A stretch of DNA of 64,000 nt from an uncultured Bacilli bacterium (GCA_910584655.1 CAJUBJ010000002.1:186001-250000); one strand, 5' to 3'. Positions 32,662 through 41,758 are shown, counted from the stretch's first letter. Program-made: numbers and translations. Notes: generated by a model from the letters alone, not told the origin.

Positions 32662-33895
32662 ATTTTTTTCTTCCTTTCGTTGTAGTAAATCTTGCAAACT
32701 TTATTAACTCATTTAATGATACCGCAATTAAGCTAAATAACATACAAGAAATAAAGTTATGTAAATAAATATTACGAGTATTAAAGTAGGTTGTAAAATT
32801 AAAGATTAAAGAAATTACTATGCATGATAATATGAATATTATCATTCTTATATTTTTTAACGATATAAAGATGTTTTTTAGAATATTTCTTTCACTAAAA
32901 TAAGAAAAAGTCATATAAAGATTAATAAAAATGAAAATGATGTAATATAAAGTATTTCCAAATTCATTTGTTCCTCCTTGAGATAAGATTAGCATATATG
33001 GAATATTTAAAACAAATAAAATAAGAAAGCTTTCAAATATTGAAAAGATTATTTCTTGTTTGCCAATAAAAACATTTTGGGGCTTTGGTTTTCTTTCCAT
33101 TATATCTATGTCATATGGCATTTTTTTATAAACTAATTCACAAGTTATAATTGTAAATACTTTTAATAGAATTACTAACAATATGTTATATTCTACTGGA
33201 AATCCAACTATGTTTAATAATAAATAACTTAGAATAAGTGGTAGATATGTTGTAATTAGGTATTTTATAGTTCTTATATAGTTGTCATGTATTCCTCTAG
33301 CATTAAGTATTTTTTGATAAGCAAATTCTAAATTTTCAAATTCATAATATGTTGTTTCTTTATTAAGATATTTATTAACTATTTTTAGATTATCAGAGTT
33401 AATAATAATGTTTTGTTTTATTTTTTTTAATGCTATTTCAGACTCGTTTATCATAGGAATTTTTGGATTGGAAACTTTAGAATTTATTATTATCATGTTT
33501 ATTCCAGCATTTTTAAATCTCTTTATTATTTTGTTATCATATATGTTTGTAACAATAGTTTTTATGTGACTTATGTTTTCTTCATCTTTAAAACTAGTTA
33601 TATATAATGTGTTTAAGGAGATTGGCATTGCTAAAAGACTTATTGATAAGGCATTTATTATGTATGTCATTGTTGCTGAAAAACTAGTATCATTTTCGAA
33701 AACTATTAAATTAATTATTAACGATGTAATAAAAAGAATTATACTTAATAAATATAATAATTTTGTTAGTTTAGCTGATTTTTTATATAAGTCTTTTTTT
33801 ACTACTTCTTTATTTTTTTTCTTTATAAACATTTTGAATATAATTATTACTATTAAAATAATTATTGATACTATGATATTTAGATTCGTTGTCAT
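32624..33895 (-). CDS. Degenerate P-type-ATPase-like membrane protein lacking catalytic domains
   Basis: A 423-aa protein with about ten TM helices. Several blocks follow the order of a P2-type ATPase: LSISLLAMPISL (83-94) resembles the TM4 LSVSAMPEGLPL; FKNAGINMIIINSK (127-140) resembles the hinge DAGIKVVMVTGD; ARGIHDNYIRTIKYLI (199-214) resembles GRxxYxNIRKxxxFLL before TM5; and DIDIMERKPKPQN (262-274) resembles the NIMKEKPR loop after TM6. There is no DKTG phosphorylation site, TGES loop or nucleotide domain. Pumping is therefore unlikely; a structural or regulatory role is inferred. GGTGAT precedes the ATG. Confidence 0.75.
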   Translation of the reverse strand: MTTNLNIIVSIIILIVIIIFKMFIKKKNKEVVKKDLYKKSAKLTKLLYLLSIILFITSLIINLIVFENDTSFSATMTYIINALSISLLAMPISLNTLYITSFKDEENISHIKTIVTNIYDNKIIKRFKNAGINMIIINSKVSNPKIPMINESEIALKKIKQNIIINSDNLKIVNKYLNKETTYYEFENLEFAYQKILNARGIHDNYIRTIKYLITTYLPLILSYLLLNIVGFPVEYNILLVILLKVFTIITCELVYKKMPYDIDIMERKPKPQNVFIGKQEIIFSIFESFLILFVLNIPYMLILSQGGTNEFGNTLYYIIFIFINLYMTFSYFSERNILKNIFISLKNIRMIIFILSCIVISLIFNFTTYFNTRNIYLHNFISCMLFSLIAVSLNELIKFARFTTTKGRKKYEHKNNKKYRRS

Positions 33896-33920
33896 TCAAT
33901 CACCAATATTTATTATATCA

Positions 33921-33948
33921 TAAAAAAAGTGCTTAAATTGCACTTAGT
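33921..33948 (-). terminator. Intrinsic terminator of the 171-aa gene
   Basis: AAGTGC (33927-33932) and GCACTT (33940-33945) flank a 7-nt loop that contains the stop codon. A minus-strand T7 follows. Confidence 0.8.
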
Positions 33949-34448
33949 TGTTGAACTTTCTTTTCAAATAAGTAAGATTCATCTTGATTTTTAGGAAATT
34001 CAGAGGAAAAAGTTTTTTCTTCTGTGGATTCAGTAGTCGTATATGATGTAATAGTAATTATATTTTTTTCATCTTCAATAATAGCTTCACTAGTTCTTAT
34101 TTTTTTTGGTTCATCTTCAACATTTATTCTTACTATATCCATATAGATTCTGATATTTCCATCTTCTTTATCTTCAATAATATAAGCTTCAAAACATCTA
34201 TCTTCTTTTGCTTCTCTATCTTTTAAGCAAAGTGTTCCATTTATATATATTAAATCTTTTTCTTTGTGGGCAATAAATTCAACTATTTCTAATTCTGTAA
34301 CAGTTGAATTTTTCATAGGATATGCTGTATCTCTTATTTCTTTACAATAGCTTAAGAGATTTAAAATTCTAGTTTGCTTTTTAAAACTTGATATTCCTAC
34401 AAATTTATAATATTGTTCTACTAGATTTTTCATATCCTTTTTTTTCAT
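33933..34448 (-). CDS. Hypothetical 171-aa soluble protein
   Basis: Not recognised. A helical N-terminal 60 residues (NLVEQYYKFVGISSFKKQ, LNLLSYCKEIRD) precede a beta-rich acidic part (LIYINGTLCLKD, CFEAYIIEDKEDGNIRIYMD, NIITITSYTT). There is no TM or signal. The ATG at 34446-34448 is the first ATG; the frame can be extended by a GTG whose spacing to AAAGG is too short. It ends 14 bases after the start of the CDP-alcohol phosphatidyltransferase-like gene's downstream boundary, so the two are probably co-transcribed. Confidence 0.65.
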   Translation of the reverse strand: MKKKDMKNLVEQYYKFVGISSFKKQTRILNLLSYCKEIRDTAYPMKNSTVTELEIVEFIAHKEKDLIYINGTLCLKDREAKEDRCFEAYIIEDKEDGNIRIYMDIVRINVEDEPKKIRTSEAIIEDEKNIITITSYTTTESTEEKTFSSEFPKNQDESYLFEKKVQQLSAI

Positions 34449-34462
34449 ATTACACACTGCCT

Positions 34463-35344
34463 TTATTTTTTGTAAAATAATTTTTTTATGCCATCGTCTC
34501 TGTGTTCAAGATAAAAGTCAGTATCAAATAAATCATGAATAAGTTCTTCACATGATTTTAATTCTTTAACTTCTTCTTTTTGACGCATTAATATTTTTCT
34601 TTTCTCCTCTATTTCTGATAATGAAATAGTTACATCTTCTGTACCAGTATCAGGTAAGGTATCAGTTGGCACAATTTCAGATGATTTATTAATTGTTTTT
34701 TCTTGCTCTCTTTGTACATCTTGTGATGTAGCTATTTTTTTATAATCTGAAGCAACATAAAGGCTTGCTCCAATTGTTGGAATCGCTAGAATTGTAGATA
34801 GTAATTTAGGATTTAATTCTAGTAAACTATTTAATGATGTTACATTAATATAGTTTAGAATTTCTTTTACTGTTGGTGCAGCATGACAAAAGAAACTACC
34901 TACTATAGTAGCAGCTAATAGACAAGTCTTGGCTTTACCTGCAATACTTGATTTGGCGTTATTTCCGCGTTCAATACTTTTATAATTAATTGCCAATATA
35001 CCTAGTTCTAAAGCAATAACACTTAAAAATATTGGATTTACAGTTGATAATAATATTAGACAAATGATACCAAATGCTTTGTCTGATAAACCATCTAAAA
35101 GACTTCCAAAAAATGACTCAACATGTAATCTTCTAGCTAATTGACCATCAATAAAATCTGTTGCGAAAAAACCTACTGTTGCTAGTCCTGCTGCAAAAGA
35201 ACCTAATGTTGCATATATAGGTATTATTGCTATACTCCCTAATGATCGAATAAATGTAATTAGATTTACTAATACTTTATTTCTAACATGATTTTTTCCG
35301 TATTTTTCTTCTTTTTCTAACTTAATAAATTTTTCTTTTTCCAT
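34463..35344 (-). CDS. CDP-alcohol phosphatidyltransferase (PgsA-like)
   Basis: Membrane enzyme that joins a CDP-diacylglycerol lipid to an alcohol such as glycerol 3-phosphate. The family motif DG-x2-AR-x8-G-x3-D-x3-D is complete: DGQLARRLHVESFFGSLLDG followed by LSDK. About six TM helices. At 293 aa it is longer than PgsA (about 190) because of a soluble C-terminal tail of some 90 residues rich in Glu and Lys (EEKRKILMRQKEEVKELKS). The alcohol substrate cannot be told. The ATG at 35342-35344 is chosen. Confidence 0.85.
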   Translation of the reverse strand: MEKEKFIKLEKEEKYGKNHVRNKVLVNLITFIRSLGSIAIIPIYATLGSFAAGLATVGFFATDFIDGQLARRLHVESFFGSLLDGLSDKAFGIICLILLSTVNPIFLSVIALELGILAINYKSIERGNNAKSSIAGKAKTCLLAATIVGSFFCHAAPTVKEILNYINVTSLNSLLELNPKLLSTILAIPTIGASLYVASDYKKIATSQDVQREQEKTINKSSEIVPTDTLPDTGTEDVTISLSEIEEKRKILMRQKEEVKELKSCEELIHDLFDTDFYLEHRDDGIKKLFYKK

Positions 35345-35406
35345 AATCACAAAACCCCATTAATTAAAATTTCCTTTATAATAGCAACAAGATATTCGAT
35401 TGTCAA

Positions 35407-35976
35407 CTATTGCACATTACTATATTTTATAATATATGTCATATATGCGTTACTTATTTCTATTTTAGTAATTTCATTTAAATTTGTATAAATAATTATG
35501 TCTGTTTGAAGATCTTCGATTTTCGCACTATATTTATATTCTCTTAGGGTTGTATATTTAGTTTCTCTTGGTTCTATATCTTTTATTAAACTAAATATAT
35601 AAGATGGATTTATATAATCTATATTAATTTTGGAAAAAGCTTCTTTTTTGTTACTTTCAGTATAGGAAAATCTTTCTGGTGATTTACAGGTTCCTGATTC
35701 GATTGTTTCACTAATCGTTCCTGAGCAATCAAAAGTATAAGTTTTACTTCCCATACTATCTAATAACAAATATTCATAATCGTATTTATTTTGCAATAAA
35801 TTTTCTTTTTGTTTTTCATAGTCTACAAATTCTTTTGGGCTCGTATCTGCAGATGGAATATTAATATCATCATATTTTTTTAGGAAAAAGCTGTCTGGTA
35901 AAATAAATACAATTACTATTAATGCTATTAATATTACTATTCCATAAATAATTAGTATTTTATTTTGTTTAGTCAT
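35407..35976 (-). CDS. Single-TM extracytoplasmic hypothetical protein
   Basis: A 189-aa product with an N-terminal TM anchor (about residues 8-29) and a small extracytoplasmic domain with one Cys pair (YTFDCSGTISETIESGTCK) that could form a disulfide. Beta-strand-like alternation continues to the end. No family was recognised. AGGTGA precedes the ATG. It follows fmt by 7 bases on the same strand, so it is likely in the same transcript. Confidence 0.7.
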   Translation of the reverse strand: MTKQNKILIIYGIVILIALIVIVFILPDSFFLKKYDDINIPSADTSPKEFVDYEKQKENLLQNKYDYEYLLLDSMGSKTYTFDCSGTISETIESGTCKSPERFSYTESNKKEAFSKINIDYINPSYIFSLIKDIEPRETKYTTLREYKYSAKIEDLQTDIIIYTNLNEITKIEISNAYMTYIIKYSNVQ

Positions 35977-35983
35977 AATTCAC

Positions 35984-36919
35984 CTATTCTACTATTGAAT
36001 GAAGTATTTTTTCTTTATTTAAGCCGTTAATATAATCTAAAGCTGGCATTGCTTTTTTACCAAATGGTTTAACTTTTGTTATATATATAACTTTGTCTTT
36101 TGTACATATACCTATGCTTTCTTTATTAATTTCGCATATTGTACCAGAGGAAAGATTACTATCTTTATCGCTTATATAGCATTCTAATACTTTAACTTCC
36201 AAGCCATTTATTATTGTATTTGCTGTTGGCCAAGGATATAGTCCACGTACTTTATTATATATTTCTTTTGCTGAAGCGTTAAAGTCTAAATGTTCTTCTT
36301 CACGAGTTATATTCCAAGCATATGTTGCTTCTTCATTGTTCTGAGGAGTTCTAGTATTGGTACCAGATACTATAGATGGTAAAGTTTCAATTAAAAGTTC
36401 TTTTCCAATTTGGCTCAATTTATCGTGTAATGTTCCAACGTTATCATCATCTTTTATTATATATTCTCTAGATGCAATAATATCGCCTGTATCCATCTTT
36501 TTATCCATATACATAATTGTTATTCCTGTTTTTTCTTCACCATCTATTATAGCATGATGGATAGGAGCTCCTCCGCGCAATTTTGGTAGTAATGAGGCAT
36601 GAACATTAATACAACCAAATTTTGGATTGTTCAAAATAATCTCTGGAATAATTTGTCCATAAGCACAAGTAATTATTATATCAGCATTAGCATTTACAAT
36701 TGGCATAAATTCTTCTTTTATTTTTGTTGGTTGGTAAATGTTTATTCCATGTTCAATTGCAACTTTTTTTATTGGAGTTGGAACTAGTTCATGATGGCGT
36801 CCAACTTCTTTGTCTGGTTGAGTAACAACCATTACTACATCTGTATGTTCAATAAGTGTTTCTAGAATTGGTACAGCAAAATCTGGTGTACCCATAAAGA
36901 TTACTTTTGTATTTTTCAT
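35984..36919 (-). CDS. fmt: Methionyl-tRNA formyltransferase
   Basis: Formylates initiator Met-tRNA with 10-formyl-tetrahydrofolate. The 311-aa product has the N-terminal formyltransferase domain (VIFMGTPDFAVPILE, VTQPDKEVGR), the catalytic region NVHASLLPKLRGGAPIHHAI with Asn-His, and MDTGDI. The C-terminal domain contains GLYPWPTANT. The ATG at 36917-36919 has AGGTGAT 5 bases upstream. Its cofactor is supplied by formate-THF ligase, also in this window (50554-52152). Confidence 0.95.
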   Translation of the reverse strand: MKNTKVIFMGTPDFAVPILETLIEHTDVVMVVTQPDKEVGRHHELVPTPIKKVAIEHGINIYQPTKIKEEFMPIVNANADIIITCAYGQIIPEIILNNPKFGCINVHASLLPKLRGGAPIHHAIIDGEEKTGITIMYMDKKMDTGDIIASREYIIKDDDNVGTLHDKLSQIGKELLIETLPSIVSGTNTRTPQNNEEATYAWNITREEEHLDFNASAKEIYNKVRGLYPWPTANTIINGLEVKVLECYISDKDSNLSSGTICEINKESIGICTKDKVIYITKVKPFGKKAMPALDYINGLNKEKILHSIVE

Positions 36920-36943
36920 TTTTATCACCTAATTAATTATAAC

Positions 36944-36967
36944 AAAAAATAGCGGATGTTTCGCCAT
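36944..36967 (-). terminator. Intrinsic terminator of dnaI
   Basis: Minus-strand ATGGCG and CGCTAT (36949-36967) pair with one G-U and a 7-nt loop, followed by T5. It lies 16 bases after the dnaI stop. Confidence 0.6.
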
Positions 36968-36982
36968 TTTTATCTATTTTTT

Positions 36983-37867
36983 TTATTTTCTTTTATTTTC
37001 ACCAATTAATTCCATATCTGAAGTTAATTGTTTTACTCTTTCAATTATACGTTTAGCTTTTATTTTTTCGTCAATATTTGAACTAATTATTAAATGAGTT
37101 TCTAATTCTTCTATATTTAAGTTAGAAGTAAAGAATGTTGTCTTATAATTATTCATACGATGTTGAAGGATTGTTCCTAATATTTCATCTCTACTCCATT
37201 CAGTAACTTTTTCAGCACCTATATCATCAATAAGTAAAATATCAACATTTTCTAAATAATCAATTCGATCACCAAATGTATCAAAGTCGCTTTTTAAATC
37301 ACGTAGAAGTTCAGGAAAGTATACGATTTCTGTACTAACTCTTTTTTTAGATAGTTCATTTAATACTGCTGAAATAAGATATGTTTTACCACAACCAAAT
37401 GTCCCATGAAGGTATAATCCTTTAAAATTACCATTTTTATCATATGTATCACAAAATGTTATAAGCCACTTTATTGCATTTGATCTATTTTTATCAGTTA
37501 CATCAATATTACTTAGTGAAGCTAAAGAAAGTTCTTTATCTCTAGTCATACGATTAGCTTCTTTTTTTAAACGCTCTTTTTCATATTTACAAGGTGTGTA
37601 TGAGAACACTATTTGTTTTTGTTTTTGTTCTGGAAAAAGGACGTGCCCTTCTAATCTATTTTTACAATAGATTAGGCCACTACATTCACTACAATTATTT
37701 AATTCACATACAGTATCTTTTAGTGATGAAGTATACTTCATAGCTACCTTATCCTCAACATCTAGAGTTTTTATTAATCTTCTAAATTGTTGATTTGTGC
37801 AAGCTTCATCATAGCTTTTTTTTAGAGCTCTTTCATTAACTTTATTAGAAATTATTCTTTCTTCCAT
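36983..37867 (-). CDS. dnaI: Primosomal helicase loader DnaI
   Basis: AAA+ ATPase that loads the replicative helicase onto DNA together with DnaB and DnaD. The 294-aa product has an N-terminal zinc-type region (CELNNCSECSGLIYC) and the DnaI-specific linker, then Walker A GTFGCGKTYL, Walker B ILLIDDIGAE and a sensor segment TFFTSNLNIEEL. AGGTGAT precedes the ATG. It follows dnaB by 4 bases, the conserved dnaB-dnaI operon of Bacilli. Confidence 0.94.
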   Translation of the reverse strand: MEERIISNKVNERALKKSYDEACTNQQFRRLIKTLDVEDKVAMKYTSSLKDTVCELNNCSECSGLIYCKNRLEGHVLFPEQKQKQIVFSYTPCKYEKERLKKEANRMTRDKELSLASLSNIDVTDKNRSNAIKWLITFCDTYDKNGNFKGLYLHGTFGCGKTYLISAVLNELSKKRVSTEIVYFPELLRDLKSDFDTFGDRIDYLENVDILLIDDIGAEKVTEWSRDEILGTILQHRMNNYKTTFFTSNLNIEELETHLIISSNIDEKIKAKRIIERVKQLTSDMELIGENKRK

Positions 37868-37871
37868 AATA

Positions 37872-39155
37872 TCACCTATATTTACTTAATAGTTCTTCCA
37901 TTTCATTTAACTCCTCTGGAGTCATTTCTTCTTTTTTTATTTCTTGATTAAACCAAACTGGTTCTTCTTGAGTTGAAGTTTTTGACTTACTTGTTTGACT
38001 TATTTTTTTATTATATTTAGTATTTTCTTTTTTGGCTAGTTCCATAGCTTCTGCTGCTGTTTCAACGTTGCATCTTTTCCATTGACCAGCTATAGTTTCA
38101 ACAAAAGATTGATTAAGTTTATTGTTATTTTTCTTTAGAACATAATCAATTAAAACATTTACAACAGCTGGTTGAAGATTTAAATCAACTAGTAAAGTTT
38201 CTAAAAGACGTAAATCTCTTGATGTTGGATTTGAACCTTTGTATTTTATTTTCAAAAAGTCATATGGTGTTGTATTCTCAAACATGTATGTAATTTGTGC
38301 TAAAGCACTTGTATCTCCTGATGGACTTTTTAAATATTCTGGTTGAGTTCGATATACTAGCGTTGGTAGTTTTCCATTATTATTGTATTGATAATATTTC
38401 CTTGTATTTTTTCGGAGTTCCTCTTTATCAAATGTTCCTCTTTCGTTAATAACTGTTCTAAGTATTTCTACCATTTTTAATGTATCTATATCATAAATGA
38501 AGGAAAGCTGATCAATTAGTTCCTTTGTTTTTTTTGTTAGGGCGGATTCTCTTAATGTTCCTTTTGGCATAGAAGCAATTAGTAAATCATAATCAATGTT
38601 ACTTTCTAACTTAATATTCAAGGAATTTTTTTCTCTTGTTTCTATTGGATCAATATTTGATGAGGATTTATAAGTTAAATTTAATTCTTTTGAGACATCT
38701 TCATATTCTTTTAAATCTATTTTTGGTAATTCATATTCTGCTTTTATAAGTTCGTATTCTAATTTACCAAGATTATTATATAAAGTAATATTAAATATTG
38801 GATTTGAAAAAAATTCTTTTGGACTTAAAGGAGAATATAATTCATAAACATAAGAATTTGGTTCTCCTTCTTTAAAATATGATTTTAATAAGCCTACTCC
38901 TTCTAAAGATTCTCTTGCTATTTTTATTATTTCAATACTGCTTTTCATAATAGTCATTAAGTGATGGTGAGTATAATCTGTACTAATAAATTCCAATAAT
39001 CTAATATCTCTTAGTAACGTAAAGTATAAACTAATTGCGATTGGACCGATGATAGGTTCGTACAATGAAATGATGTTTTTCTTATCATCTTCAGTAATAA
39101 TTGATTTATTTACTACGGTATAAGTATCTGCAGGTAATAGAGAAATTAATTTCAT
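37872..39155 (-). CDS. dnaB: Replication initiation and membrane attachment protein DnaB
   Basis: Helicase-loading protein of the Bacilli primosome (not the helicase itself). The product is about 427 aa, with an N-terminal winged-helix region (LPADTYTV, LYEPIIGPIAISLYFTL) and a C-terminal DnaB/DnaD-type YxxxIxxxW-like domain (LNQSFVETIAGQWKRCNV). The ATG at 39153-39155 is preferred because AAGGTGG lies 5 bases upstream; the earlier ATG has no ribosome site. The gene pair with dnaI confirms the call. Confidence 0.92.
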   Translation of the reverse strand: MKLISLLPADTYTVVNKSIITEDDKKNIISLYEPIIGPIAISLYFTLLRDIRLLEFISTDYTHHHLMTIMKSSIEIIKIARESLEGVGLLKSYFKEGEPNSYVYELYSPLSPKEFFSNPIFNITLYNNLGKLEYELIKAEYELPKIDLKEYEDVSKELNLTYKSSSNIDPIETREKNSLNIKLESNIDYDLLIASMPKGTLRESALTKKTKELIDQLSFIYDIDTLKMVEILRTVINERGTFDKEELRKNTRKYYQYNNNGKLPTLVYRTQPEYLKSPSGDTSALAQITYMFENTTPYDFLKIKYKGSNPTSRDLRLLETLLVDLNLQPAVVNVLIDYVLKKNNNKLNQSFVETIAGQWKRCNVETAAEAMELAKKENTKYNKKISQTSKSKTSTQEEPVWFNQEIKKEEMTPEELNEMEELLSKYR

Positions 39156-39229
39156 CAGTCCACCTTCTTTCATAATGTATTATATAATATCAAAAGTGTT
39201 TTTCCAAGAATAAAAGGTTTATTTTAAAA

Positions 39230-39254
39230 TAAAAAAACATGAACTAGTCATGTT
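39230..39254 (-). terminator. Intrinsic terminator of the 409-aa anchored protein gene
   Basis: AACATGA (39236-39242) and TCATGTT (39248-39254) form a 7-bp stem touching the stop codon, with a minus-strand T7 run. Confidence 0.75.
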
Positions 39255-40484
39255 TTAGGACGGCGTTTGTGCAGATAATTCTGTATCTTGATTAACAGCA
39301 ATAACTATATTATTTTCGTAGTTGTTATCTTTATTATTTTCTTCTTGACTTTCTACTGGATTTGGAACTGGATTTTTTTCAAGTTCATCATTTAATTCAG
39401 TATCTTCACTAGTCGGATTTTTTTCAGTATCTTGGTTGTCATCTTTAATATCGTCATCATTTTTTATAATTTCTATATTTAAAGATACAACGTAATTAAT
39501 TCCATCTATTTCTAAAATTAAATTGATATTTTTTGTTTTTAGTATAGATAAATTAATCCAAGCGACTATTTGGTTATCTTCTAATTTTTGATGCCATATA
39601 TTTTCTTTATTTGCAATAGATATCCCTAATATGTTTGATCTTATTGTTTCTTTTTTTGGTTCATTTGATAAAGTAAGAACAATAGGAATTTCGTTTTCTT
39701 TAGAAGATTCATTAACTGATAAATTTATTTTATTTTCTGTTAATGATATTTTAGAATTACTTAATGTTTCTTTAAGTGTTTCATACTTTTCTTGAGTTAT
39801 TGAATCATCTATTATTTCATCGTTTAACTTTAGTAATGTTGCACTTTCAGGATTTAAGTAATCATATACTGTTAGTGTTAGCTCCTTAGTAATTCCACCA
39901 TATGTATAATAATATTTATAAGTACCAGCATTTAAAGTTAGATATCCACTACTGATATCTACAATCATATAAGTTTCATCAATTAATTGTCTAATAGTTA
40001 ATTGAGATTCTGCTTCTGTACCATTACTTAGTAAAACATTTCTATCTATTTTTATTATGTCATTTACATAGGCTTTTGTTACTATGGTTTCTTTTATTTG
40101 CCAACTATTATAAATATCTATTGGTTCTTTTTGACTATCTTTTACATCTTCTTTTATAGCATTATTATTTTTAGAAGGTTTCTTTTTTTCTTCTTTTGGT
40201 GCTACTGCAAGATATGCTTTTTTATAACTAGTATTATTTTTAGTATTCACTACTTTTTCAGGAGCAACTTCTATTAAGCTGTTCTCTGATTTACTAGGTT
40301 CTAAATTAGCTTCTGCATCTACATCTTGTCCTTTTTCGTTTATAGGAGCATCTTCGATTAATATTCTTTCATTATCAGAAAAATTTTTAATTACCAATAC
40401 CCCTATTGCTACTATTAGGATTATACTAAGAAGAGCAAACATTATTCTTTCTTCTCTAGTAAGTCCTTCTTCATTTGCTTTCAT
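39255..40484 (-). CDS. Single-TM surface protein with Ig-like region, unknown
   Basis: A 409-aa protein with a short cytoplasmic start, a TM at about residues 14-32, a Lys/Asn/Pro-rich linker, and a central region of beta-strand-like segments (SSGYLTLNAGTYKYYYTYGG, ITKELTLTVYDY) suggestive of Ig-like folds. The C-terminal 70 residues are acidic, rich in Asp, Glu, Asn and Pro, and look disordered. There is no LPxTG-type sorting signal. AAAGGAG precedes the ATG. A strong promoter and a leader of about 125 bases lie upstream. Confidence 0.75.
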   Translation of the reverse strand: MKANEEGLTREERIMFALLSIILIVAIGVLVIKNFSDNERILIEDAPINEKGQDVDAEANLEPSKSENSLIEVAPEKVVNTKNNTSYKKAYLAVAPKEEKKKPSKNNNAIKEDVKDSQKEPIDIYNSWQIKETIVTKAYVNDIIKIDRNVLLSNGTEAESQLTIRQLIDETYMIVDISSGYLTLNAGTYKYYYTYGGITKELTLTVYDYLNPESATLLKLNDEIIDDSITQEKYETLKETLSNSKISLTENKINLSVNESSKENEIPIVLTLSNEPKKETIRSNILGISIANKENIWHQKLEDNQIVAWINLSILKTKNINLILEIDGINYVVSLNIEIIKNDDDIKDDNQDTEKNPTSEDTELNDELEKNPVPNPVESQEENNKDNNYENNIVIAVNQDTELSAQTPS

Positions 40485-40614
40485 CTAAAATTATCTCCTT
40501 TTTTTATAACAAGAAATAATTTTTCACTTTGACCTCCAAACTATTCTAGTAACTTTTTTGGTATTATGTTACTTTGACTAACACTCTACCATCACTTAAT
40601 TGTGAATACTCTTT

Positions 40615-40643
40615 ATTATACTTTTTATTTAGTAATTTATCAA
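40615..40643 (-). promoter_or_regulatory. Strong sigma-A promoter with long leader, upstream of the 409-aa protein gene
   Basis: Minus strand TTGATA (complement of 40638-40643), 17 bases, TATAAT (40615-40620). The leader of about 125 bases contains a hairpin with arms AGTAAC and GTTACT and, after it, GGAGGT followed by a GTG-started frame of 8 codons (stop included) ending before the gene's own ribosome site. Confidence 0.65.
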
Positions 40644-40646
40644 TAG

Positions 40647-40668
40647 AAAAGAAGGATTAACATCCTTC
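40647..40668 (-). terminator. Intrinsic terminator of the thioredoxin-like gene
   Basis: GAAGGAT (40651-40657) and ATCCTTC (40662-40668) form a 7-bp stem that includes the stop codon, with T4 following on the minus strand. Confidence 0.8.
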
Positions 40669-41625
40669 ACTATCCTTATCACAATCACTATTTAAGTATC
40701 TAGAAATTATACTAGTATAAGTATTTAATAGTTCTACTTCTTCTTCTTTTGTTAAGTCTCTAAGTTTTCCTTCTTCATCTTTTTGATGATTATTTACTGT
40801 ACCTTGATGAAAACCAACTACAACACCATCTTTAACTGCAACTACTGTTGGAGCTGCTAAACGTTTTTCCCCTGTATTTACTTGTTTTCCACTCTCAGTA
40901 GTTAGGACATAATCATCTAAATCATTTGCTAAAGCTAATAAAATGTTATAGTATGCATCTTCTGCTTCTTTTGTTTTTTTAGCTTTATCTTTAGAATTTA
41001 GTGTATATGTGTCTCTTATATCTTTGCTAGTATCATCATCTGGTCTTACATTAACATAATAAATTTTATCAAGTTCAGATGAGTTCATAGCGTTAAGTAG
41101 GATTGGTGTTGAATTACGACACCATGGGCAAGCAGCAAATCCAAAGTATATAATACCATTTCCTGAATCTAAAATTTCAGCTGCTTCTTTAACTGATATA
41201 TATACAATATTATTGTCGTCCATTATTTTGATATCTTTGTTTATTTGACCATTTGAACGTGTTGTTCCATTTAAAGATTCATATTCTTCTTTAAATGCTT
41301 TTTCATCAGCTGTTGCAACATAATTATTTTCTGAACTATTATTTTTCTTTTTATAATCAACTATTAGATAGCCACCAATACAAACTATTACAATAAGCAA
41401 AGCTGCTAAGAATATACGTCCATAATGATTTTCTTCTTGAACAATGGTTTTTTTCGTTGTAGGAGTTGTTTTAGCCTTTGTTTTATTATTTGAATCTTTT
41501 TTTACTGCAGTCTTTTTTACTGAAGTGTTTTTTTGAACACTTTTACTTGTTGTTTTTGCTGGAGTTTTTTTCTTCACTTCTGTTTTTTTTGTTGTTTCTT
41601 TTTTTGTGTTTTCTTCTTTTGTCAT
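40657..41625 (-). CDS. Membrane-anchored thioredoxin-like protein with Lys-rich histone-H1-like tail
   Basis: A 322-aa protein. Residues 1-65 are a cytoplasmic tail rich in Lys, Thr, Ala and Ser (KKTEVKKKTPAKTTSKSV, TTPTTKKT); a TM spans about 71-89. The extracytoplasmic domain has a CPWC active site (166-169) in YFGFAACPWCRNSTP and a cis-Pro region RLAAPTVVAVKDG. It probably acts in thiol-disulfide exchange outside the membrane. The C-terminus ends in CDKDSEGC, two more Cys. The role of the basic tail is unknown. AAGGAAGG precedes the ATG. Confidence 0.8.
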   Translation of the reverse strand: MTKEENTKKETTKKTEVKKKTPAKTTSKSVQKNTSVKKTAVKKDSNNKTKAKTTPTTKKTIVQEENHYGRIFLAALLIVIVCIGGYLIVDYKKKNNSSENNYVATADEKAFKEEYESLNGTTRSNGQINKDIKIMDDNNIVYISVKEAAEILDSGNGIIYFGFAACPWCRNSTPILLNAMNSSELDKIYYVNVRPDDDTSKDIRDTYTLNSKDKAKKTKEAEDAYYNILLALANDLDDYVLTTESGKQVNTGEKRLAAPTVVAVKDGVVVGFHQGTVNNHQKDEEGKLRDLTKEEEVELLNTYTSIISRYLNSDCDKDSEGC

Positions 41626-41758
41626 ATTAATAATTCCTTCCTTATTACTACTATAAAATACTTTGTCCCCCTAACAATAATATTTTTAATTAAAGTGGTA
41701 CAAATTTATTAATAGTTTCTTAGGCATTGAAGTTATTTTTAATACCTAACCTATAATC

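Noticed and set aside
39255..40484. Sortase B substrate
   Set aside because: The C-terminus has no NPxTN or LPxTG motif, no hydrophobic tail and no basic end; the protein is N-terminally anchored.
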